In this document: in pieces, positions 12,397 to 24,982 of the stretch | How positions within the stretch are numbered: position 1 is the stretch's first letter | How the letters are laid out: every line of letters starts with the position of its first letter | Source of the DNA: Nemopilema nomurai | Lineage: Eukaryota; Cnidaria; Scyphozoa; Rhizostomeae; Rhizostomatidae | Length of the DNA: 64,000 bases | Direction of reading: 5' to 3' | NCBI GenBank assembly: GCA_003864495.1 | Contig: ML133473.1 | Span: forward strand, 62,001 to 126,000 | Notes under the pieces: model-generated | Databases searched by the model: none | Seen by the model: the letters and a program-made list of their open reading frames with translations, nothing else | Told to the model about the DNA's origin: nothing | Position numbers and translations under genes: made by a program

Positions 12397-15300
12397 TTTT
12401 GTTCTAGCAAAAAACAAACATTCAGAATCAGCATCACAAAATATAGCACAAGGAAAATTCTGGATAGAAAACAAAAAAATCAACAGTGAATTCTTCTGAG
12501 GAAAACACTGATTCCAACTAGAATCTAGATGAAATGAGATAAACTACACAGCGTTTAGCAACCCTGAATTTTCATGAAATATTCTACAGCCTTAAAATCA
12601 TTGCACAAGTTGTCTTTTCAAAAACCTGCCAACAAGCTCTTCACTTAACAAGTTAATAATTCAGTAAAACTAATTTTGGCAATAAGCAAAGTAAAAACTT
12701 CAAAATAGGCTAACACTCGCCCCTCAAAATTGCCCCTTTACAAAAAATCGACATGCATCACAAAGCTTGATACAATGGTTGCTTTCTGTCTAAACATACC
12801 ATTCAACTTTTTGTAAGATCAAATTTAGAAGATCATCCCTCACTCTATTTTTTCTAGTTGAAAAGGTAAACAGTATTTGGTAAACATTTTAATGGTGGCT
12901 AGGAGTTCACTTTGATTTTTAAAGAAGGGGTAACAACATAAATCATGGAAATTAAAATCATAAGACTCTTGAGGTCTACACGAGGAGTTATCTGGAATTT
13001 TAAAAATTGGAAGCTTAGCATTGCATACACCTGAGATTTTCATTTGACAAGAAAACAGAAAACTGGCTACAGGAAACGACGTCACGGCTATACGTGTATG
13101 AGGAGACTGGGGAAAGGAAAAATAACCTATAGACGCAAACTAACACATCAAAAGTTGTTTGAGATTAAAGCAATTTTGGCTCAGCATAGCATTAGCTATC
13201 AAAAAAATAGCTAATCAATTTATTCGTCTGCACTTATGGACAACTGGTAAACATTTAGGGAAATGTCACACCAAGAGCAACTTTTAGTTTAAATAATTTC
13301 TGATCTTGGCCTAAAACCTAAAATTTGTGTTTATGATGGGATAAAATTTAGCACAACTCACCTTAAGCTTTCTTAACCAAACTTTCAAGCAGCCGTATAG
13401 TTCTTCTTTTCTGTGGGAATAACAACAAATAATCCCCTAAAAATTCACTGCTTTATAAATTCACCACAAAACACCTCAAAGGAACTCCTCAAATTTTCGA
13501 ACTTTTATCAGATTACTTTAGAGTTGAAAACGAGGTTTATAAACTAAGTCACGTGCAAGGGAAAGCCTTGATGCTATTGGTTGTTGCTATGCTCTTTAAT
13601 GATGACACTGCAAGGTTTCTCCTCTTCTAGAATGATAGGGGAGTTTCTTTTCACTTCTAAGAAACAGATTACGTAACGAACAAATGTGGTTAAAACAGAA
13701 GCTGCAATGAACGATGGCTAACATATCCAGGGTGTTGTTACCTCTTTGCCGTTACACTGAGTCTTGTAAATAACCAATGTCATTCGAAACATTATTCGAT
13801 AGTTTTTTTATGGATTGCATATATGACAACTCGTCTTGAATATTACCAACCTTTTTAAGTGAGACCTACAGTCATTTGCAGAAAGTGAGACCTACTGTTT
13901 TAGCAAATTATCGCTGGACATAGTGGTAAGGAAGATTCATTTTTGAGGAAATTCTCACAAATATACAGGCAAAATCGACAGAGAGAACATTGAAAGGTTT
14001 TTTTAGAGAGATTGTTTCTTCAATGATTGGTATTAGTTGCTCCCCAGGTTCATAAAATAGTAACACGTTACTTTGAATTTGATAAGAAGAATAAGACATC
14101 AACAAAAAAACAAAAAAATATCAAAAATTGATTTCTAGATGTGAAAATGACACTTTTGTAGGAAGTTGTTCTTGCAAATGAATTAATGGGAAGATTGATT
14201 CCATCTACCTACAAACTCATGTGAAATATATAAACAAAAAGCTTAAGCTAGACTATACAAGTTTTATACGTTATCCCGTCTACCTTCGTATATCTTGTTC
14301 TCTAAACTGCTATTGTGTTTGGAAAAAACTATCGTTGATGCAATTAAAAAGAATTGTATGTTCGATTCCAGTTTTTAACTTCCAATACTATGGATATTCG
14401 TATTGATTTCTCACGAAAAGAACAATGAAATTAGTATATTTGGTTTGCAAGCAATGCAAAAAGGAGCGTGGTTTTTATAAATAGAGCTCCAGGTCATATC
14501 TCAAAACCATAGGCGCCGACTTTTATTTTTCCCAGGGGGGGCTCAAAATTTAAATTTTAAAAAAATTAAAAAAGTTTAAAGGTAGAGAAATTACCTGTCG
14601 CCTTAATAACGTAATACAACATATGTATTATGTATAATAACACAACAAAACATTTTAATAAAGCAGATATAACATCACGGTCTTCAGTATCATCAGTTCA
14701 ATTCTTTGATTGATTTCAAACGAAATTCCCAGGGGGGGGCTGAGCCCTCCCATAGCAATTCCCAGGGGGGGGGCTCGAGCCCCCAAGCCCCCACGTAGTT
14801 GGCGCCTATGCTCAAAGCCACCCTTTTATACATAAAGTGAGGAATGGCTGTAAATAAAAGCCAACGTGAGATTTTGCCAAATTTATTCACATGTGGGTCC
14901 TGGGTAGGACGAAGATGTAGCACCTGACCCCAGCAAGAGCTCTTCTGGCTAAAGGATATGTCCCTACTGGTTAACTGGTCCTCACGTCGTCTTTGGTACT
15001 TCCCGTGGTACCTAGTCTAGCCAGCACACGTGATAGGAGAAGATAACTCTGACTGCAAATCCCCCTTGTAGGGATTGCCTCTTTGGGCAATGGCTAGGAG
15101 GAGGTATTTCTTATTCCAAATCCCCCAGCCTGGGTTACGGTGAAGATGTCGGAAGCAGGACATCGCATGCATCGGACGATTATATTAAATATTAAAAACG
15201 TTCTACAAAGTGCATTGGTATCAAAGGGTGCTTGTATACACCCAAATAGGCTAGGCCACTGCCTTCACAGAGGGTTGACAATCAGTTTGTACTCTGCATT

Positions 15301-15905
15301 TATTGCTTTGCAAAGCATAAGAGCCCAATAACGTATATTGTAAACTTTAATCTGTACGACTGATGTTAATTGCACGACTCTAAAAATTTTCTTGATTTGC
15401 AGCAAAAAGTTGTCATTTTTGTGTTATCAATAACAAGTCATATTTCTGGCATATTTAAGCCAGCTTGCCATTAATGTTGCACTTTTGGTATATGAAAATG
15501 CAACTAGTCAAAACTAGTCTAACTAGAATAGGGAATTGCGCATATTTTGATAGGCATGTGCTTTTATTCCCTTTGCCTCTACTTTCTTGAAACATATTGG
15601 GCAAAAACTACTTCGATGAGCCTCAAGCAATAATTTACCTTTACAAATAGTCTAACTAGAATTTTTGCTTTACTTTTCATATCACGTTGCCTTACTTTTT
15701 CCTTATCGTGCCATACCTTTGGTCTCAGAATGAACAATAAGCAATCACTAGAAGCTTAAAAATACTTCAATTCTGAATACATGCTTTGCCAGCCCAGCTA
15801 TAGTCAACAATATTTACAAAATTAATAACCATAATTATGCTTGCATGTGGAGCAAAAATTCAAAGCGATGTCCTTTGTTTAAAATTCAATGCATAAATAC
15901 AAGTG
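12397..15905. other. Intergenic region upstream of TRAFD1, with mobile-element debris
   Basis: No coding gene recognised. It holds the TRAFD1 promoter side, the MITE-like element at 14508-14810, and a possible repeat-derived block around 14930-15130 with GC content unlike its surroundings. The frames at 12840-13085 and 14693-14923 show no domains or splice context; the second reads through the MITE. Confidence 0.5.
14508..14810. mobile_element. MITE-like element with palindromic termini
   Basis: About 303 bp bounded by inverted repeats: the left end starts CATAGGCGCCGACT and the right end reads AGTTGGCGCCTATG, whose complement CATAGGCGCCAACT matches with one difference. The interior has G-runs next to complementary C-runs (GGGGGGGCTCGAGCCCCC type), giving strong fold-back potential, and AT-rich DNA between. 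There is no coding capacity, so it is non-autonomous. CTCAAAA just left (two bases off the terminus) and CTCAAAG just right could be a degraded target duplication. The superfamily is not determined. Confidence 0.7.
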
Positions 15906-18900
15906 TCATTTTGTGTCATCTTCGTCCTTTTTGTCTTCGTCCTCCTCTTCTTTTTCCTTCTTTTCCTGTTCTGCTTTATCGGCCACTAACACTTTATATA
16001 TCGTATGAAGATATGTTATCATAGACTTCGGTTCCGGAGTTTTCGATCGCAAGAGATCCTCTGTCTCTAACAATGGCGGAACACCCTTTTCTCTGAAGTC
16101 AAAGGAAACGGATTTCAAGAAAAGTAGCTTCAGGCATGGTTGCAAGGTAAGCAAAATCATTATCGGTTATTAAAGCCAGCTTGACATTCTTAATGATGCA
16201 TTTTATAATACATCATCGGAAATGATCAAGTAAAATACAATAAATATGATAAAGCAAAGTAAAACATTAAAAGTGTCGTGCCGTACTGTAATGTGGCGTA
16301 TGTTGCCTGATGACATTGCATGATATGACATGACGTGACATGACGTGACATGACGTGACATGACATGACGTGACATGACGTGACATGACGTGACATGACG
16401 TGACATGACGTGACTTGACATGACATGATATAACAAATATGAAAAAAGGAGTCCTTTGAAACGTGTAGCAAACCAACTGGACAGTGCTATACTTACTCTG
16501 CAAAATTAAAAGCAACATCCAAATTAACTTTTCTGTCATCTTCTAACATTTGATCTAATGGAAATTCGCCCGGACACAAAGAGTTCAGCAAGGCGCATAA
16601 GGCCAAGCCATCGGCCCAACTTGCGCTGAAATCCGTCACCTCAACTCCCTAAATAAAATGACTTTGAGTACATCACAAGAAATGATTACTTTGAAGAATA
16701 CCAATAAAAAAGGGGAAGCATAGGCAATCTTTTGAAGATAGAAATTCCCAGTGAAGTGTCGAGAAAGCTGGTGCTACTATAGAAAAGTTAAAAGTTAAAA
16801 CGGAATCTAACAATACGAATAACATAATCTCAGTGATAAACAAGAAACGGAGCAAACTTTACTTTGAATATTCATACCGGACAACGTCAATCCATATTTC
16901 TCATTTACCTTGACAATAGCAAGAAACAGCGGAATCACCATTTTGCAGTCTGATTGGTCATCTACAGCCAATCATACGCTCATACGTATAATCATACGCA
17001 TTTCAATCCGCAACTGGCTGTTCATTTTGTCATCTTTCGGTTTGTCATCATATTTTCTGACGTTTGCATACTCTGAGGACTGTCCGGCGAAAAATTACTC
17101 AAGTATATGAAAATTATTTTTCCGCTTTTTCTTGCTTTTATGAAGTTCATAAATAAAAGTATTGCAAGTTGATTCTTGAGACTTACCGGGTAGGAATTAG
17201 TCAGGTTTTGAGTCCATCTTAGAAGTCTGTCGATATTTGAATCTGCATTACTTCGAAACGATGCCTTTTTTGGTCCACTGAGAATACAGAAAGATAGCAG
17301 TCAATGCCCTGTTTACGCTGAGACGTATTCAAAGGATTCACAACCTGTGTGAGCTTATGAAAACATAAAACTAATGCTACTGCAATTGTAGCAAAAAGGT
17401 TTCGCATTCTGAGTTGGATTTGGATTGCGATTGGATCCAAAACCAGTCCAGCTACAGTGTAAATGACTACTCATCGGGCATTGATCAGAAACGAGGCAGT
17501 GAATATTTCAATCCGAGGCCGACTTAGTAATAAGCTTAATGATAAAGAAACGTGGTTACAACTTCAGTGCAGCAGCAACAAGAACAACAACAGCAGCAAC
17601 ATATAGCTCCCAACAATGGAATTATGGCGATAAAGCTGAGATCACCTTCGCACGGGTGCATTTGCTTCTAGCTGCGCCTTGAACGCATTGCGTCCCTGGA
17701 TTCGTTTCTTCTGATCAGCCGCTTTTCGTTGTCGCTGTTCCATCATTCTTTGCTCGATGCTCATTGTTGTTTCTGCAGAGAAAAGCAAAAACGGACTCTA
17801 TTTATGCATGAATAGGCATGCGTACAGAATATGTACAGACCTTCGGTGGAGCGTTTCATAAGCGAAGGTTGATTATAATGAGCTTTAGTGTATCGAAAAG
17901 TCAGTGTGGTAGAAATAATAGTCGGGATTGTGAATAGAAAATACAGTTGATGCATCTACCCATAAGCAAGTTGCCTCTTTACGCTTCTGTGTAACTCATC
18001 TTTGGATAAACTTCCATTTCTTGATAAACAGATTCTTCAAATTCAAAACGAGTAGAAGCAACCAATTTTGGAAAAAATCCAAAACCTGATGATTAAAGTG
18101 GGGTCGATTGATAGCTACTCTAGAGCAGGTGATATTGAACGCTGGTGAATGTACATAGGGAGGCATTGTCTTGAGCCACATCATTGAGAAGTAGTTTTGC
18201 CAGTCCGTTTATCGCCACTTCTTCACATCAGCTCATCGATAGAAGCATTTCCATAAGAAGTATTTCTAGATGCACTACTTCTAGTCAGTAATATTCATTA
18301 ACAATGACGTGAGTGTCTATACATCCGCGCAAATGAGTCGACAAAACCTCAAGTGATATATAGAACTTGTCCTTTGACCTTTGACCGCATGACTTCCAAG
18401 AACAACAGTAGAACCTTACTTTGCCTCCTCCGTGCGGCTTCTGCTTTCAGGTCTACCACGCCATCTGCTCCCTTCGTGCCATCTTTCGCATCTGACTTCT
18501 TTGAAGTATCCTTTTGAAGTTTAACTTCAATCGTGTTACCATTGGCATCTTTTAATGCTTTTTGTCCGAACCTGCTGCCAATCCCAGGCACCTTTTGGTC
18601 TTTTGTCACTTTGTCTGTAGATATTTCCGACCCGCCCTTCTTTACTGTCACAGTTTGCTCTTCCTTTCTTCTGCCTCCCTTCTCTGACTTTGTTTCCAGT
18701 ACTTTCTTCTCCTCGGTTCGGGTCACACCACCAACTGTTCGGGTCTGCCTAGAGGAGTAACTAAAAACAAAGATTCTTAAAAAGGGCCCCCAAAAACTCA
18801 AAAGCTAAAGCCATGCCACAGCATGAAAAAATACGTGAATATAACCTTTTGAAGAAGAGTGAAGAGAATGTAACTAAACACACAAGGAAGGGTGTTTCCG

Positions 18901-21900
18901 TCAAGAATATTAAACACTTATGACCTTGCATAAAATGATGCCTAAAGCCTGATTTCAATGAACTTGTTACCGCACTTTGCAAAACCCCTAGGCCGTTTAG
19001 AGCATTAGGGATTTTTTTACTGAAAATAGAGAAATTGCTTTAACAGAAAATCAGAAATTCTTTAAAACACTGCAGTGAAATGATGACATGGAATGAACTG
19101 CTACTGGACAGGCCCTCTGAAGCCGCCTTAGATTGAAGAATGTATGTGTCCATCTACTGAATCTGTTACGTCACTAGTGCCCAGACCCATACTGAACAGC
19201 AAGTTGATTTGCTTGTTTGTGAGGTTGTGTGACGAAGTTGAGCTTCACAGTTATAAATGCATTGCGTGTTATCAAATGTCAAATCTGCTGGGTCTTGACA
19301 TGATCGATCAAACAGTAAATGGAGTTAAACGTGGGCAGAACCAACGATCTATAAGGAGATACGAGCAATCTCTACGAACCGCAGCCTAAAGAACGCTGGG
19401 TGTTTATCTTCGTCAACGTCTAGAAATCAATTAAAGCTCGTTACGCAGGACTTTTGTGTTAGCTATGGGTGGAATGCGAGGGATCAGAGTTTTCGACCTC
19501 TAATCTTGTTCTTATCTCCTTTAATATTTGAAATGAGATTGGCTTTTAGCAAGAAAAAAGACAAATAATTTGCTCAGAAACTGGGTGTTAAGTTTCCAGA
19601 CCCACGGCAAAACACCCTAAAGCGATACATTGTTACCAAATAGACAACATCAAAGGAAAAGTATGTGCTTGAAGGGGTAAGCTGCTTTGTTATGAATTTT
19701 AAATCTGACTTTTAATGCTCCAAACTGCAGTTCCTGACACAAGTATGATTTTGTTGATTTTTTCATGTTTTTCTGTTGCATATTCACAATAACAACACAG
19801 ATAATGTGGCCAGGGCTAAGTCATGTCTTCGTGTCCTTGCGATAATAGCGAAATGGTTGTAAATTATGAATATTATGATCTACGAAAAGTGTTCATTTGG
19901 TGCAATTCGTTTCAGTAATTGCTCTGCCACTTGCAAAGATCAGTATGCAAGAAGAAGGGTCATTAGGCGCCTAATAAAAAAGCTGTACACTCTGTTTTGG
20001 GCCTAACTTACAAATCACAAGCGCATCCAACTACGCCTTTACTTAACTTCTAAATGTTCAAATCTGGAATGGCAAGGCACACGAGAGCTCCTCCCTGACA
20101 GCCACAAGCGATGTGCGAAGAGTCACGATGCTGCGCATTAACACTGAGAAGCCCGTTCCCTGATCATAACAAACAGAACGCATCCGAGCAATGTAAACAA
20201 ACCATAAACACGATCGTAGTGATTACAAGAGCCATCATAGTGATCATAATCAAACCTAATCATGATGAATCATGCCAATAATCATTATCTGTGATTAACT
20301 TCGATTCACTGCAAGCACAAACGGTCCTTAAGCTCCACATACCCAGCTAGGTAAACAATTTGCTCGGTTGTTGGCATAGTCCATTGGAGGTTACCTTGCA
20401 GTTACATTTCGTTACATTCAAGGCTTGAAGAGCAGAGCACAGGCGGCCTGTTGAAGCCTGAAACTTTTAAATGACGCGCCAACTTAATATGGAAACTGTT
20501 CATGAGTTGTATCTGTCTTTGGTCATTGGCCATATGTGGAAAGAGTGGCCTGGAAGGTTTCTCCTGAAAGTGATAATACCCGAAAAGTAGGTTATTTCTC
20601 GAGCCCAATAATGGTCGAGGCTTCGTGTAGAATTCTCTTTGTGAGGCGCTTATGGTGAACGGGGCACGCAATTGCTTCCTGAATGATCATGAACTGTTTA
20701 TACGCTGTGAAGTCAATCAGCTGGTCTTTGCATTCATAACGATCGATAAAGCCAAATTGCGGGGAACGAATGGTCGAGGAGGTTAAGCCTTCTCGCGTTA
20801 CTGAGGATTGCGGACAGTTATGCTCTTTTTAGAAGACAAGAACCTAACTGTGTCATTGTATTATAAATGCTCTGTTTTTTTGATTATTTGGAATATATTC
20901 GTACGCGAATCAAAGACCAACAAGAAAGTGTTCTGGCGTGATCGAAACTAATGATCAGAATAACAATCAGACCTTGACTTATGGCAGGGGGAGGGGGAGT
21001 CAAGAGGGGGAGGGGGATTGGCACACGCATTGAAGGGTGCCAGGGTCTGAGAAAGGGTTGTTGCAGAAATTAATGGGTGGTAGTCATTCACGAGTAAAGA
21101 GATCATAAGCACAAATGCACCAATGAATAACTGAAATGGCCAGGCCTTGAAAGAGGGCAGCCTTGGCTTCTGTAAATATTTTTTAAACACCCTTTTTAGC
21201 ACTTCAAGAAACCTTTTTGGCTACATAGCAAAAACGTGGAGGACGGAGTAGGGGCTTCAGTGGTGCTCTTGCACTTTGCATGTTACGAAGTTTCCCTGGT
21301 CTTAAGCTAGCCCGTGGCTCATTGCAAATGGCAAGAGCCGAAAAGAATAACTCAAATTACGATGACTCGCAAGAAATAAGCCTTTTGTATTTTAAATATT
21401 ATGAAATCTTTGCTAGCGTGTTTCGACAATATTTGCAAAAGATTATGTTTGTTTTTGCGCTAAATACAATATAAACTCCATATATCGAAGCAGCACGCTG
21501 GATGTTCTTTCCAGCAAAGAAAAAAGAAAAGGAAATGAAAAAAGAAGGAAAAGAAATGTTTCACGATTGCCTTAAATATTCGCTGCTCTTTTCAAAGAAA
21601 GCATTCTTAGCATTAACTGATTCGCAAAAGCTTGTGAGTTTATAGGCATAAAACTGTAGATTATCTGGCAATGACTGATCTGTCAGTGGACTACAAAGTT
21701 TAGTAGTTTAAGTAGCATGACTTGGAAGCCATGTATACCCACAGGCATGAGCAAGTGTGCTCAGAGTTCTATTACAAATACAATGCGGACTTAAAGCATT
21801 TTAGTGCTCCTTGTCAGGACAAATTTGTCCAACGAGCCCAAATAGGGTTGCTTCTGTTGCAATTCATGGCTGGGACGACAATTCGCAAATAAAGTTACTA

Positions 21901-22082
21901 AACGATGTCTTGGTAAAAGTGCAACCTTATTCTTTAAAGCGTGCAATACGAAGCTACCCTGCGCAATGTTTTGTCAACATCGTTTGCACTGAACATTGTA
22001 CTCAAAGAGAAAAACACACAGCAATAACAGGCTGCAAGTGAAAACATTCGATCCCTTACCTTGATCGCACAATAGAAGACAT
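15906..22082 (-). CDS. Smoothelin/cytospin-type calponin-homology (CH) domain protein
   Basis: Probable actin-cytoskeleton protein of 306 aa. Exons: 22060-22082 (ATG, MSSIVRS), 18420-18760, 17646-17772, 17187-17277, 16497-16648, 15906-16092; phases agree throughout. Residues up to about 120 are charged and low in hydrophobics, a likely disordered region (VTRTEEKK, VTVKKGGSE). A basic, predicted helical stretch follows (IEQRMMEQRQRKAADQKKR). A type-2-like CH domain begins IDRLLRWTQNLTNSYPGVEV, continues with DFSASWADGLALCALLN and AFNFAEEKGVPPLLETEDLL, and ends PEPKSMITYLHTIYKVL. The tail is strongly acidic (EKEEEDEDKKDEDDTK). The CH domain resembles smoothelin, cytospin and MICAL types; I cannot assign an orthologue. 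The 23-bp first coding exon is the weakest part, but it supplies an ATG, a GTAAGG donor and the required phase. Confidence 0.75.
16312..16432. repeat. 10-bp tandem array TGACATGACG in CH-gene intron
   Basis: About twelve units of the 10-bp repeat TGACATGACG, with slight variants at both ends, in the last intron of the CH-domain gene. Eight copies of TGACGTGAC occur, each holding a TGACGTG core. The three minus-strand frames that read through it (SCHVMSRHVT-like) are repeat artefacts. Confidence 0.9.
16949..17114 (+). repeat. Dispersed repeat, copy 1
   Basis: Lies in an intron of the CH-domain gene. It shares an extended stretch with 57330-57459: both read CAACTGGC, then TTCATT.TGTCA, then GACGTTTGCATAC, then TGTCGGACGAAAAA-like sequence and AAATATGCGAAAA-like sequence, in the same order and orientation. 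A similar GTTGGTC...GCCAAT stretch precedes both. The family is unknown. Confidence 0.6.
20987..21016 (+). other. Strong G-quadruplex candidate
   Basis: Four runs of five G separated by loops of 1, 8 and 1 nucleotides (GGGGGAGGGGG, then AGTCAAGA, then GGGGGAGGGGG). It lies in intron 1 of the CH-domain gene on the strand opposite transcription. Quadruplex formation is inferred from the pattern only. Confidence 0.6.
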
Positions 22083-22785
22083 CTCTGGACTTCAGCTTTG
22101 GCTAACCGTAGTGCATCCAAAACCTCGAGCTATTATGTGTCGTAGCTGCAAAGCCAAAACTGACCATTTAAAGAAACGAGGGATGCTCACAAAGGTCAAA
22201 GGCAGATCTAGGTGAAAATTTGCATAACAGCGAAAGACAAAGAGATGGAAGGATCAATTTCGGATTCTTTGTTCTCAAGTTTTATAAACTAAGAGAAAGC
22301 ATTCAAAAATAAGCGGTATTAGATTTGCTGGTATAAACAAGCAGAAAACTAGCAACTATCTGAGCCGCAGCTATCTTCAAAATGGAAACTCTAGTACCTT
22401 GAAAATTGATGGTTTCCGTGGAATAACAAGCAGATGCAATGCAAAAACGGATGCCTTGAATTCTTCTCCGACCAACTGTCAAGGCAAATAACAGAACAAT
22501 TAACGGGCATAAAAGGAAAACACCAACCTCTAGACCTTCCAATCCATTAAACAAATCAAGTTAGTGTCTGACAAACAAAGGGGACCACTACGAACATAAT
22601 AAAAACACAAAAAGCACATCGAAAATCGCATTAGAAATTACGAAAGCAAAAAGAAGCGTATAATCTACTCTTTTCGAGATTTGACTGACGTTCTCGGGTG
22701 AAGTGAACGAATTCAATTGTGGTCGCATCCATTCGGACACGTGAGAAACCTCGCTAATACTTTATGTTAAAATCACGCCTGGAAG

Positions 22786-22869
22786 CCTGTTCTAAGGCTC
22801 TGTTCTAAGGCTCTGTTCTAAGGCTCTGTTCTAAGGCTCTGTTCAAAGGCTCTGTTCTAAGCCTGTTCC
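22786..22869. repeat. 13-bp tandem repeat TCTGTTCTAAGGC
   Basis: Six copies, the first five close to perfect (one A for T change), the last one base shorter, followed by a partial copy. It is intergenic with no coding context. Confidence 0.9.
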
Positions 22870-24964
22870 ATTGCAAATTTCAACACATTTCTTTAGAGGA
22901 AACAGAGCAAGAATGTTGCAACTTCCTTAAAGGATTCTCAGGAGATGCTAGAGGGGGCTGGCTTTAGCTTCTGTATCATTTTGAGGCATCGATCGCAGCT
23001 CAAATTACAGTGCTTTTTTGTTCCTATATATTTAATATATATTTTACAGCAAATAAGCTCTTTTTTAGTTTTGATAATAAATGTGGCTTGATAAGCAGCT
23101 GAAATACTTATCAATGAAAATTCACTAATCGATGGTGATGATAAGAATCATTATGATTATGTCTGATCATGATGATTATATTAGCGATTGCTGGTCAATC
23201 ACGCCAATCATCAATCACGCCAATCATCAATCACACTAGTGTTACAATAACAATTCACAGTGATTAGGCTGGTCATCCGTACGTGGCATCACTGTTACGA
23301 GGCAAATGCAGTTCTAAAGCAAATACTACAGCAAATCGTGAAACGTATCAATCGGGCTCTGAAGGAAGACATCCAAAATTTTCCTTTGGCCTATTACATG
23401 TCCATGCCACAACACAGTCTAAATTCAGAAAGTTAGAAACACACTTTCGACGGAGTTGTCACGAGTGAAGCCATATCCAGTTATAGAGAACTTTATTAAT
23501 TAATAGAAAAGAAGGGGTAAAGGCGCTAAAGATTACAACTGAAAACATAGCCAAATTACTCGTTATGGCTCCAATAAGGGACGCAGTCCACAAAGCGGCT
23601 TGTATACTGAACGTAAGAACTCACAATAACAGTAAAAATAACAGATGCTTTAGAAATGGCGTGGGACCAAAGTCAGGTGACTAGATCTTTGAGTATGACC
23701 ATTTCCAACCGAAGTCTCATGCCAATATACTTCGACGCTCTGAGATTGAAGACTTTCTTGGAACATCAAGTTGGACAAGAAAGAATCTCTAGCCTCAAAT
23801 AAAGCGTATTAAATCAAGAACTTTTTACCTCAGTCATTCCTTAGACAACTTTGCGAGCCAGTTTTCTCCTTCTGCACCAATTTTTAGTCCACCGTGATTG
23901 AATGGCGGTCCACGCTGAAGACAAGAGAAGCTGAGACAACTGCAAACACAAGAAGCAGGGGATCTGAAGGCTATGTCTGCATTACTCCGCAGATAATCCG
24001 TGATCAATCCCTGGAATCTTCACAACTATCTGGATACACTACAAAGAGATTTCCTTTTCCTCAATGGAATCTATTTAGACCTTGACCTAAGTCATGCCAG
24101 AAGAACGCTTTGGCTTCGGGACAGGAAAGTTGTTTGATTGGAAATCAGTTTGCTTGCATGCGTGGTCTGGCCCAGAGATTCCAGACGATTTTCAATTTTC
24201 AACAGATGTGGGTGGGTTTCGTACGGTGATTGCCACTCGTTTTGCGCTGTCAACTATTTGGTGCATTTCAGACTGCTAAAATTGGTCATTCACTAAGGAT
24301 AGACAAATCTCGATTACCCTCTAGCAAGAAATAAATTAAAAAGCAATTTATGGGTGATCAAACATTCATTAATAGAAGGTTCCAATAATTTGATGAAAAT
24401 TCATTTCAAGTTAATAAGAATTCAAAACGTACCTCAGAGACAGGAAGAGGTTGGAGAACGCAACTGCAAAAGATCGTGTCGGTGACCTAAAAGCTCCACC
24501 CCAGGCCTCCAGATCTGCGCATTCCAGCCTCCTTTCAAAACTTACCACTATTGCCACCTGATGCCCCAATGGAAGGATGAAACAACTTGAAAAACATTGC
24601 TGTCTCATGTTGTAATTAAGAGCAGATTTCCTTTCTTTTCAGATTATGGCATTGTGTATTTACTCTCAGATTTTCCCATCGAAGTATACAGCCTTATAGA
24701 TACATCAAATGCTACGCCCCACGGCAAAGTATGCTTGGAATTTCGTCAATCCGGCCTGCTTTCTGTTGTCAAAGCTGATCGCGTTCATCTTCATGCGGAC
24801 TCAATCAAAGGAAACAGGCTAAGAAGACTTTGCTGAATGTGCCCTCGTTGCTAGACTTAGGGAGAGACAGCCAAAGGCTCTTATGCTGGTCCAGAATGGA
24901 GCTAATGCACTAATGCTAATGCAATTGCAGAGTGGAGCTAATTCACTTTTTAAAGCAGTCTGAA

Positions 24965-24982
24965 GGGGGGGGGGGGGGGGGG
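24965..24982 (+). repeat. Homopolymer run of 18 G
   Basis: An uninterrupted run of 18 G on the plus strand in otherwise AT-rich intergenic DNA. Its length may be uncertain because of sequencing error in homopolymers. Confidence 0.85.

Noticed and set aside
16203..16539. Three overlapping minus-strand frames of Ser/His/Val/Met repeats
   Set aside because: They are read-through of the 10-bp TGACATGACG array in an intron.
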